Shown piece after piece: positions 8,368-15,467 of a DNA stretch of 64,000 nucleotides (position 1 is its first letter; each line of letters begins with the position of its first letter). The notes below the pieces were generated by a model that saw only the letters and a program-made list of their open reading frames with translations, was not told where the DNA came from and did not search any database. Source of the DNA: Pseudomonadales bacterium. GTDB lineage: Bacteria; Pseudomonadota; Gammaproteobacteria; Pseudomonadales; Pseudohongiellaceae. The position numbers and the translations under genes were made by a program. The stretch lies in contig JAJDYJ010000039.1 of NCBI GenBank assembly GCA_022822865.1, forward strand, positions 86,103-150,102, read 5' to 3'.

Positions 8368-9468
8368 TCATTCTCTGGCGCTGAGCGCGGTTTCCGCGGC
8401 CAGGCGCTCAGCCTGCGCCATGGCGCAATTGTGGAGCGTTTCCAGCGAGGCGTAGACCATCTCCCGATCAACGAATGGATGCGGCTCTCCGGCCTCTCTC
8501 TGGGCCAATTCACGCATGCGACCGGTGGAATTATCGCGCGCCGGGTGGTTGGAAAGGATTATGGAAATATCCTCTTCCGCGGCCAGTTGGCGCAAGTCCG
8601 CCGCTGATTGGGCGTAAACGCGAAGCCGCTCCTCGTTACGGCCGAAATTGAAGCCGGTGCCGCCCCAGAGCACGGCGCGATAGGGCACGCCGTTTTCAAA
8701 CACCGTGAATACCGGGGACAGGGTTCCCATGGTATGACCGGGCGCCAGATTCAGGGTCACACTGGTGTTGCCTGCGGTCAGGATTTCACCGTCGGCCGTG
8801 GCAACGTCCCGCTCGGGTGGAAGGCCGAACCGGGGATGCTCCGGCAGCGTTTCCGCCAATTGCCAATCCAGTTCGCTCATGACGAAGCGGGGAGCGAATC
8901 TTTCGGCCAGGTACTGGTGGCCCCCGAAATGATCGCCATGGGCATGGCTGATGACCACATATTCCACGAACTGCGGGTCTATGCCCAATTGTTCCATACC
9001 GGCCATGATCGAATTCTCGGCTTCTTCGTTGCTGCGCATCGCGTCGAGCATTATGTAGCCTTCTTCATCGCCGATGACCCAGGCGGAAGTGCTGTTGTCT
9101 CCGACGAAGTAAAGGTTGTCGAATACCTGCATCGGCTCCGGCGGGGGCAGATCGCGGCCACCGCCCCGAGTCTGTTGCGGCGCCTGCGCCTCGGGCGGAA
9201 TCGGCAGCGTGGTCTCGGGAATCGGAGCGTCTTCGCCCTGACCGGGCGACGCCGGGTTTACGTTCCTGAAGGTCATGTCCAGCGCACACAAGCTGGCGAA
9301 ACCCGGAGAAGACCGTGACGCCCGGATTCCCGCTTCCGCATAGGCCAGGGCGTTCGCCCAGTGGCCTTCCGCCTGCTGCGCCGAAGTCGCGGTGCTGAAA
9401 GCGACGGTCGCAAGCGCTACGCACAGGTTCCCGGCGTGAATCCGGTTAAACGATCTGGAATGGGTCAT
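8368..9468 (-). CDS. Exported metallo-beta-lactamase-fold hydrolase (B3-like)
   Basis: The 366-residue exported protein has a signal peptide (cleavage near residue 30, TATSAQQ), a segment rich in Pro and Gln (about residues 70-110), and an MBL domain. That domain has the zinc motif H175-A-H177-G-D179-H180, a later GH in LAPGHTMGTLSP, and a C-terminal NHPA segment. The phrase VFDNLYFVGDNSTSAWVI matches the subclass B3-like hydrolases that are mostly not true lactamases. I chose ATG 9468 because GGAG sits 9 bases upstream and the signal peptide starts there. A close relative is encoded at 28249-29094. The substrate is unknown; lactone or beta-lactam hydrolysis is possible. Confidence 0.85.
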   Translation of the reverse strand: MTHSRSFNRIHAGNLCVALATVAFSTATSAQQAEGHWANALAYAEAGIRASRSSPGFASLCALDMTFRNVNPASPGQGEDAPIPETTLPIPPEAQAPQQTRGGGRDLPPPEPMQVFDNLYFVGDNSTSAWVIGDEEGYIMLDAMRSNEEAENSIMAGMEQLGIDPQFVEYVVISHAHGDHFGGHQYLAERFAPRFVMSELDWQLAETLPEHPRFGLPPERDVATADGEILTAGNTSVTLNLAPGHTMGTLSPVFTVFENGVPYRAVLWGGTGFNFGRNEERLRVYAQSAADLRQLAAEEDISIILSNHPARDNSTGRMRELAQREAGEPHPFVDREMVYASLETLHNCAMAQAERLAAETALSARE

Positions 9469-9641
9469 GATTACTGCTCCAAACGATTCCGGTATTTCCG
9501 CTCCTGAGCGGAGATGTCCCGCAGGCGTTAAACGCTGCGCCACCGCTAGTGGGCGTCACCCTGGGCAATCAGGATAGCAAATAGACTCGCGCAGAAATTA
9601 GATTACTTTTTTGTATAAAAAATGGGAGTGTTCTGCGTCAA

Positions 9642-10550
9642 TCAACTGGAATAGCGGTCCAGGTTGGTTTTCAGCAATTCAATCATCAGCGACCTGTACT
9701 TGTCCTTGGTGCCTCGCACCCAGGCCGCGGCCAGCGGCAGTTCCCTGATGGCATCCCCGGTCGCGCTCACCAGGGGGCGGTACACGACTCCGCTGACGGC
9801 GATGCGGCTGGTCCAGTAGGGGACCAATGCGGCGCCGATTTCCGCCCCTACCATGTTTACGATGGTCTGCTTCTCTTCCGCCTGCTGGGCGATGATCGGA
9901 TGCATTCCGGCATCGAGGAACAGGCGCATCGTCAAATTGTAGCTGTGGGGCCTGGTGCGGGGAGAAGGCACGATAAGGGGCACTTCGGCCAGGTCCGCGA
10001 TCTTGAGCTTTTTTCTTCTCGCGAGAGAGTGACTTTCCGGCAGCGCCACAACCGTGGCCTCATCGAGCAGAAACTCGAATTCGACCGCGGACCTGGGCGC
10101 GTAGGACGGGCGGACGATAGCGAGGTCGAGCGCGCCGGAAAGAATCTTGGGCAATAGCCTTACGGACTTGTCCTCGATCAGTACGACTTCGATGCTCTCT
10201 TCGATTTCATGAAAATCATGCAGCAGTTGCGGGATGAGCCCGGTCGCGGCGCTGTCTATGGCGCCGATTCGAAATACTCGCTCGTGGCTGGCGGCCGAGA
10301 TTCTTACCCGCTCTTTCAAGGCCTGCTCACTTGCGAGCAAGTCGCGGGCTTCGGTAATCAGGAGATGTCCGCTGCGGGTAAGCGTCACATTGCGGGTGGT
10401 GCGCGCGAACAGCCGGACGCCGAGTTCTTCCTCAAGCAGGCGGACATTTCTGCCCAGGGCCGATGGATGCATGTCGAGTTTTTGCGCGGCATTGCCGAAG
10501 TGGAGTTGTTCCGCCACCGAAATGAAACATTCTAGCAGTTTGGAATCCAT
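9642..10550 (-). CDS. LysR-type transcriptional regulator
   Basis: The 302-residue regulator has an N-terminal winged helix-turn-helix (FGNAAQKLDMHPSALGRNVR, about residues 18-37) followed by the usual linker (ARTTRNVTLTRSGHLLITEA) and a periplasmic-binding-like effector domain with IGAIDSAATGLIPQLLHDF. It is divergent from the MFS/tartrate dehydrogenase pair, the classical LysR arrangement. The gap between them holds a 22-bp AT-rich element that recurs upstream of the flavin monooxygenase/TonB receptor pair, so this regulator may control the whole catabolic island. The coinducer is unknown, probably an aromatic or hydroxy-dicarboxylic intermediate. Confidence 0.9.
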   Translation of the reverse strand: MDSKLLECFISVAEQLHFGNAAQKLDMHPSALGRNVRLLEEELGVRLFARTTRNVTLTRSGHLLITEARDLLASEQALKERVRISAASHERVFRIGAIDSAATGLIPQLLHDFHEIEESIEVVLIEDKSVRLLPKILSGALDLAIVRPSYAPRSAVEFEFLLDEATVVALPESHSLARRKKLKIADLAEVPLIVPSPRTRPHSYNLTMRLFLDAGMHPIIAQQAEEKQTIVNMVGAEIGAALVPYWTSRIAVSGVVYRPLVSATGDAIRELPLAAAWVRGTKDKYRSLMIELLKTNLDRYSS

Positions 10551-10560
10551 GGGCCGTTGA

Positions 10561-10582
10561 TTATGCCAATTATTTAATTAAT
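10561..10582. promoter_or_regulatory. AT-rich candidate LysR operator, copy 1
   Basis: In the 137-bp divergent gap between the LysR gene and the MFS gene lies a 22-bp element starting TTATGC, with the inverted-repeat core ATTATTTAATTAAT at 10569-10582. It matches the element at 15270-15291 at 19 of 22 positions in the same orientation. It is much more AT-rich than its surroundings and its dyad symmetry fits a LysR-type site. Assignment to this regulator is inference. Confidence 0.55.
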
Positions 10583-10687
10583 CATTAGGCCCGCTACGCT
10601 ATGCCCATTTCATAGAATAATCAAGTCGTTCCCGGCGGCGCGCCCATGCCGGCCCGCTGTAAAATTCGCGAACCCGGTAATTTGCAT

Positions 10688-12019
10688 ATGTCCGTGTCTT
10701 CTTCTTTTGAAGCAGGAGTCATTCGGAAGCTGACGATTCGCATCGTGCCTTTCATCATGCTTTTGTATTTCATCGCCTATCTGGACAGGGTGAATATCGG
10801 CTTTGCCTCCCTGACGATGAACCAGGACATTCAGTTGTCCAACGCCGCTTACGGGCTTGGGGCGGGATTGTTCTTCATCGGCTATTTCCTGTTCGAGGTG
10901 CCGTCGAACCTGATCCTGCATCGGATCGGCGCCAGAATCTGGATCGCCAGAATCATGTTCACCTGGGGCGTGATTTCAGCGCTTATGGCCGTAGTTCAGG
11001 GTCCGATCAGCTTCTATATCCTGCGCTTCCTGCTCGGCGCCGCCGAGGCAGGCTTCTTTCCCGGAATCATTCTGTATCTGAGTTACTGGTTTCCGGCCAG
11101 AAGCCGCGCCGGGATAACGGCCATGTTCATGGCGGCCGTTCCCATTTCGACGGCCCTGGGTTCGCCGATATCCGGCGCGCTTCTGCTCATGGAAGGTATC
11201 CTCGGCCTGCACGGCTGGCAATGGCTGTTCATCATCGAGGCCCTGCCCGCGATATTGCTGAGTTACGTCGTGCTGAAATTTCTGACCGACCGGCCGGAGA
11301 AGGCCGACTGGCTGGAAGCGGACGAAAAGAGTTGGTTGATCGAAAAGATGAGCCAGGAAAGCCGGAGCGTCAAGGAGTCGCCGTCCTTGCTGAAAACGCT
11401 TTCCAATCCCAGGATACTCGCGCTTTCGCTGGTGTATTTCGGAACGTCGGCGGGGCTGTACACGATCGGCATCTGGGCGCCGCAGATCATTGCTGCACAG
11501 GGTGTCGGGCCCCTGGCAACGGGATTTCTGAATGCAGTGCCCGCGGTTGTCGCGGTAATCTGCATGGTCTTGTGGGCCAGGCATTCGGACCGCACGAACG
11601 AACGCCACTGGCATGTCGCTCTTGCGTGCCTGCTCGCCGCTATCGGACTGGTGCTGGCGGCGTTGAGCACAAGTCTCGCGGCGGTAATCGCCGCGCTCAT
11701 ATTGGTCAACGTCGGCGTGAGTTCGTCGAAGCCGCCGCTCTGGAGTCTGCCGACGCTGTTTCTGTCCGGGTCGGCGGCGGCGGCGGGCATTGCCACGATC
11801 AATTCGATCGGCAATCTCGGAGGCTTCGTCGGCCCCACGCTGATCGGCTGGATCAGGGACGAGACCGGAGGATTTGAAGGAGGGTTGTACAGTGTCGCCG
11901 CATTGCTGACAATTTCGGCGGTATTGGTCCTGTTTCAAACCAGAACCGGGAAATCACGAAATGAACAGAGCTTTGAATCTGCCTTGCAAACTTCGAGTGA
12001 GGAAATAACAAATGCCTGA
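10688..12019 (+). CDS. MFS transporter, anion:cation symporter (ACS) family
   Basis: The 443-residue carrier has 12 predicted membrane segments and ACS-family marks: YLDRVNIGFA in TM1, FFIGYFLFEVPSNLILHRIGAR, and LRFLLGAAEAGFFPGIILYL. These occur in phthalate, tartrate, hydroxyphenylacetate and galactarate permeases. The start is ATG 10688 (MSVSSSFEAGV); an in-frame ATG at 10646 would add 14 unlike residues. The gene overlaps the tartrate dehydrogenase-like gene by 8 bp, so both are coupled. It is divergent from LysR and close to a shared operator element. The likely substrate is a hydroxy-dicarboxylate or aromatic acid; a second carrier of this type is encoded at 22227. Confidence 0.85.
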   Translation: MSVSSSFEAGVIRKLTIRIVPFIMLLYFIAYLDRVNIGFASLTMNQDIQLSNAAYGLGAGLFFIGYFLFEVPSNLILHRIGARIWIARIMFTWGVISALMAVVQGPISFYILRFLLGAAEAGFFPGIILYLSYWFPARSRAGITAMFMAAVPISTALGSPISGALLLMEGILGLHGWQWLFIIEALPAILLSYVVLKFLTDRPEKADWLEADEKSWLIEKMSQESRSVKESPSLLKTLSNPRILALSLVYFGTSAGLYTIGIWAPQIIAAQGVGPLATGFLNAVPAVVAVICMVLWARHSDRTNERHWHVALACLLAAIGLVLAALSTSLAAVIAALILVNVGVSSSKPPLWSLPTLFLSGSAAAAGIATINSIGNLGGFVGPTLIGWIRDETGGFEGGLYSVAALLTISAVLVLFQTRTGKSRNEQSFESALQTSSEEITNA

Positions 12020-13103
12020 GTACAAGGTGGCGACCATTCCTGCGGACGGCATTGGCATTGAAGTGATCGCGGCGACAAAAGAGGTGCTGGCCGCCTTGGA
12101 ATTTCAGGTATCCGGCCTGGGATTCAGTTTTACGGATTTCGACTGGGGCTCGGAGCACTATCGGAAAAACGGCAGAATGATGCCGGCGGACGGGCTCGAA
12201 AGACTCAAGGCATTTGACGCGATATTGTTCGGCGCGGTGGGGGCGGCGGATATTCCGGATCACATCACCTTGTGGGGACTTCGCATAGCGATTTGCCAGG
12301 GGCTCGATCAATACGCGAATGTCCGTCCGACACGCATTTTTCCGGGAATTACACCCCCGCTCCGCAATTGCAAGCGGGAAAATCTCAACATTGTCATCGT
12401 CCGCGAAAATACAGAAGGAGAATACTCGGGGCAGGGAGGGCGATCTCATCGCGGTTTTCCGGAAGAAGTGGCGACCGAGGTTTCGGTATTCACTCGCTCC
12501 GGAGTTGAGCGAATCATGCGCTTTGCTTTTCAACTCGCCCAATCGAGGCCGCGCAAACTTCTGACCGTGGTGACCAAATCCAATGCGCAAAAACACGGCA
12601 TGGTGTTCTGGGACGAAATTGCCGAAGAGGTATCCCGGGATTTTGCCGACGTGACATGGGACAAGGAACTCGTGGATGCAATGACGGTGCGAATGACGCT
12701 CAAACCGGAAACTCTCGATACAATTGTCGCCACCAATCTGCACGCCGACATCCTGTCGGATCTGGCGGGGGCGTTGTCGGGCAGCCTGGGCATGGCGCCG
12801 ACGGCAAACCTCGATCCGGAACGGCGCTTTCCGTCGATGTTCGAACCCATCCATGGTTCCGCTTTCGACATCACCGGCAAGGGAATCGCCAATCCGATCG
12901 CCAGTTTCTGGTGTGCGGTTCAAATGCTGGAACATTTGGGCGAAACGGAGGCCGCGCAAAAGCTGATGACAGCCATAGAGCGAACCACCGAAGCCGGCTA
13001 TCTCACCCCCGATGTCGGTGGTACGGCAACGACAAGAGAAGTTACGGATGCAGTAATCGAGAGCCTTGATTACAAGCGCACGGTCGTAAATCTGAAATCC
13101 TGA
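12012..13103 (+). CDS. ttuC: Tartrate/D-malate dehydrogenase (TtuC/DmlA type)
   Basis: The 363-residue enzyme belongs to the isocitrate/isopropylmalate dehydrogenase family. The N-terminus IPADGIGIEVIAATKEVL is the family's GDGIG-type opening. VRENTEGEYSGQGG is the substrate loop, TKSNAQKHGMVFWD carries the catalytic Lys, and MFEPIHGSAFDITGKGIANP (metal/NAD region) is characteristic of tartrate dehydrogenase/decarboxylase and D-malate dehydrogenase. It oxidises a 2-hydroxy dicarboxylate with NAD and Mn/Mg, with or without decarboxylation. Translationally coupled to the upstream ACS carrier, it suggests uptake and use of tartrate, malate or an alkylmalate. The exact substrate among these cannot be read from sequence. 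Confidence 0.8.
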   Translation: MPEYKVATIPADGIGIEVIAATKEVLAALEFQVSGLGFSFTDFDWGSEHYRKNGRMMPADGLERLKAFDAILFGAVGAADIPDHITLWGLRIAICQGLDQYANVRPTRIFPGITPPLRNCKRENLNIVIVRENTEGEYSGQGGRSHRGFPEEVATEVSVFTRSGVERIMRFAFQLAQSRPRKLLTVVTKSNAQKHGMVFWDEIAEEVSRDFADVTWDKELVDAMTVRMTLKPETLDTIVATNLHADILSDLAGALSGSLGMAPTANLDPERRFPSMFEPIHGSAFDITGKGIANPIASFWCAVQMLEHLGETEAAQKLMTAIERTTEAGYLTPDVGGTATTREVTDAVIESLDYKRTVVNLKS

Positions 13104-13127
13104 AGCGTCCTGTCGTCGTCAGCTTTT

Positions 13128-13895
13128 CTACTCGCCGCCCTGGCTGAATTTTTCGAAGTTCGCCTTGGTTTCGGCGAGTTTCGAGAGCGCCGCGGTCTGG
13201 GTTTGCTCGTAGCGATAGCCGTTTCGTAGCGTCATTTCTTCGGTGAATTCGAAAGAACGCTTGGCGGCCATGATTGCATCCGCATGTTTGGAGGCGATTT
13301 CTTCCGCGATACCATGGGCCGCGGGCAGCAGCTCCTCTGGCGGCAGACATTGCGAGACCGCGTTCATTCGATACAGTTCGGGCCCCGTGATTCGCCGTGC
13401 AGTGTAGATCATCAGACGGGCGTCGGATGGGCTGAACATGCGCAGCAGGTGCCTCACGCCGCCCGCCATGCCGAAATTGACTTCAGTCATTGAGAAGAAG
13501 GCGTTTTCGGATGCGAGCACGATGTCGCAGACCGAGGCCAGAACGCAGCCCGCGCCGACCGCCGCGCCGTTGATGGCGCCGACAACGGGCTTGGGGCATT
13601 CGAGCACGACATCGAAAGATGCGCGCACTATCCGGTTATGTTCAGCGAAACCGCCTGGCCTGGAATGAATCAGTTCCCGCTCTTTCAGATCTGCCCCCGC
13701 CGAAAAACATTTGCCTTCCCCGGTCAGCACGATAGCGCGGACTTCGTCATTCAATCCAAGCTGGTCGAAGACGGAAATCAACTCAAGCCGCGCTTGCCGG
13801 TTCTGTGCGTTTACCGGAGGCCGGGCGAGCGTCACCGTGGCGACTCCCGAATCGATCGAAACCTTCAGGTTTTCAACTTCGCTGAACAGCGGCAT
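13128..13895 (-). CDS. Enoyl-CoA hydratase/isomerase family protein
   Basis: The 255-residue crotonase-fold protein has the oxyanion-hole segments GKCFSAGADLKERE (about residue 63) and GAAVGAGCVLASVCDIVLAS (about residue 110), and FFSMTEVNFGMAGG, where the hydratase catalytic Glu would lie. Family members hydrate enoyl-CoA, isomerise double bonds, or cleave aromatic CoA thioesters. AGGA lies 9 bases before the ATG. It follows the flavin monooxygenase gene by 97 bp on the same strand and is convergent with the tartrate dehydrogenase-like gene. It probably serves a side-chain or ring-cleavage CoA intermediate of the surrounding pathway. Confidence 0.85.
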   Translation of the reverse strand: MPLFSEVENLKVSIDSGVATVTLARPPVNAQNRQARLELISVFDQLGLNDEVRAIVLTGEGKCFSAGADLKERELIHSRPGGFAEHNRIVRASFDVVLECPKPVVGAINGAAVGAGCVLASVCDIVLASENAFFSMTEVNFGMAGGVRHLLRMFSPSDARLMIYTARRITGPELYRMNAVSQCLPPEELLPAAHGIAEEIASKHADAIMAAKRSFEFTEEMTLRNGYRYEQTQTAALSKLAETKANFEKFSQGGE

Positions 13896-13992
13896 GTTTC
13901 GTTTCCTGTGTTCTCGTTTCCCGATATCCCTGGCGGGGTACTGATGTGAAAGGTGCGAACTCTATATTTTCGTCAGGACGCTGTCCAGCAGA

Positions 13993-15243
13993 TCAAGCTT
14001 CCCGTTGGTGGGCGACCTTGTTGACTTCCGCTATGGTGAATCCAGCCGCTTGCTTGTAGCGCATCGAGATCTCTTCGAGTTCCCGGCGCGGAATCACTTG
14101 CTCAATATCGTCGAATCCTTCGGGTGCGCGTTCTTCCGCAAGTTGCATGACCTGCTCAGGCCCGTTGTTACGATTCATGAGCACGATTTTTGCGGTAGCC
14201 GGACGCCTTGCTTCCTCGTAGGCTGAAAATGCCTCGATTACATCGTCGCGCGCGGCCAGTTCGGCAGCCAGTTTTTCGGCATCGAGAATGCCCTGGGAAG
14301 CGCCGTTCGAACCGATCGGATACATGGGATGCGCCGCGTCTCCGATCAGGGTCATGCGACCATGGCTCCAGCGCGGCAGGGGATTCCTGTCCGAGAGAGG
14401 AAACTCGTAAACCGCCTCGCAATCTTCGATGAGAGCGGGTATGTCCAGCCAGGAGAAGCGCCAGTCCCGGAAAGGTTCCTTGAAGGCTTCGGCGGATACC
14501 CGCCTGTTCCAGTCCTGGCGCCCGGGATTGAAGTCGGGTCTGGACAATTCGGCTATCCAGTTGATCAGCGCCAACCCTTTTTCCGGCCCGGAAATCGGGT
14601 AGGCTACGAATTTGCAGTCCTGGTGGCCCGCCATGAACATCGTGCGAGCGTCGAGAAACGCCCGCGAACGAGTAGTGCCGCGCCATAATATCCGGCCGCC
14701 GTAAATCGGCTTGCCTTCGTCGGGGTAGAGTACTTCGCGGGCGCTGGAATTGATGCCGTCCGCGGCGATCAGGCAGCCACCCTCCATCTCGTGGATTCTT
14801 CCCGACTTGTCCGCGAAGCGGGCGATGATTTTTGCGCTGCAGTCTTTCCAGCCGACCAGTTTCATGCCGGTTGTTACGCTGGCCACGCCCAGCTCCGACC
14901 GCACCTGCTCCAGCAACATGAACTGGAGCGTTCCCCGATGAATGGAGTATTGAGGAACAGGGTAACCGGCCGCCACCCCGCGCGGTTCCGTCCAGATCAA
15001 TTGTCCGAATTTGTTGTAGTAATGCAGTGCGCTGGTGCGTACGGCATCCGCATCGAGCCTTTCGGCGAATCCCAGGTCATGAAGAATTCTCGCCGAATGA
15101 GGCAGGAGATTGATCCCGACGCCAAGCGGCTTCAATTCGGAAACCGATTCGAAAACTCGAACTTCGCGACCCTGCCGGTGCAGCATCAATGCGAGAACCA
15201 GGCCGACCGGGCCCGCCCCGGCGATCAGAACGGTTTTACTCAT
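13993..15243 (-). CDS. FAD-dependent aromatic monooxygenase (PhzS/salicylate hydroxylase-like)
   Basis: The 416-residue group A flavin monooxygenase has the Rossmann GxGxxG motif IAGAGPVGLVLALML at residues 6-20, a middle DG motif (IAADGINSSARE), and the C-terminal FAD motif LIGDAAHPMYPIGSNGASQG. The last motif and GVGINLLPHSARIL are characteristic of PhzS-like and salicylate/3-hydroxybenzoate hydroxylase-like enzymes. They hydroxylate (often with decarboxylation) aromatic acids using NAD(P)H and O2. The gene is divergent from the large TonB receptor and heads a two-gene operon with the enoyl-CoA hydratase. Its product would be a catechol-type substrate for the intradiol dioxygenase at 18385, although that enzyme is exported. 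Confidence 0.85.
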   Translation of the reverse strand: MSKTVLIAGAGPVGLVLALMLHRQGREVRVFESVSELKPLGVGINLLPHSARILHDLGFAERLDADAVRTSALHYYNKFGQLIWTEPRGVAAGYPVPQYSIHRGTLQFMLLEQVRSELGVASVTTGMKLVGWKDCSAKIIARFADKSGRIHEMEGGCLIAADGINSSAREVLYPDEGKPIYGGRILWRGTTRSRAFLDARTMFMAGHQDCKFVAYPISGPEKGLALINWIAELSRPDFNPGRQDWNRRVSAEAFKEPFRDWRFSWLDIPALIEDCEAVYEFPLSDRNPLPRWSHGRMTLIGDAAHPMYPIGSNGASQGILDAEKLAAELAARDDVIEAFSAYEEARRPATAKIVLMNRNNGPEQVMQLAEERAPEGFDDIEQVIPRRELEEISMRYKQAAGFTIAEVNKVAHQREA

Positions 15244-15269
15244 GCCCCGTAGCCCCGAGAATCCGGAAA

Positions 15270-15291
15270 TTATGCAAATTAATTAAATAAT
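15270..15291. promoter_or_regulatory. AT-rich candidate LysR operator, copy 2
   Basis: This 22-bp element begins TTATGC and has the dyad core ATTAATTAAATAAT at 15278-15291. It sits 27 bases upstream of the flavin monooxygenase start and in the same 224-bp gap that serves the divergent TonB receptor. It differs from the element at 10561-10582 at only three positions. The recurrence in two divergent control regions of one island supports a shared regulator, most simply the LysR protein at 9642. The remainder of the gap shows no other clear signal. Confidence 0.55.
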
Positions 15292-15467
15292 CTCCCAAAA
15301 TTGAGAAATCGCCTGTTTCCAGAATCATAATCCCAATTAGCCACGATGCCGGCTGCAATTTCCGGCTGGAAATTGTCGGTCCACGAGACCGCGTCGGAGA
15401 AGCAAATTCATCGTGTTCCGCCTTTCGATCCGGCATGGATTGAATCACAACGGTCAGGGGAGTCTCT

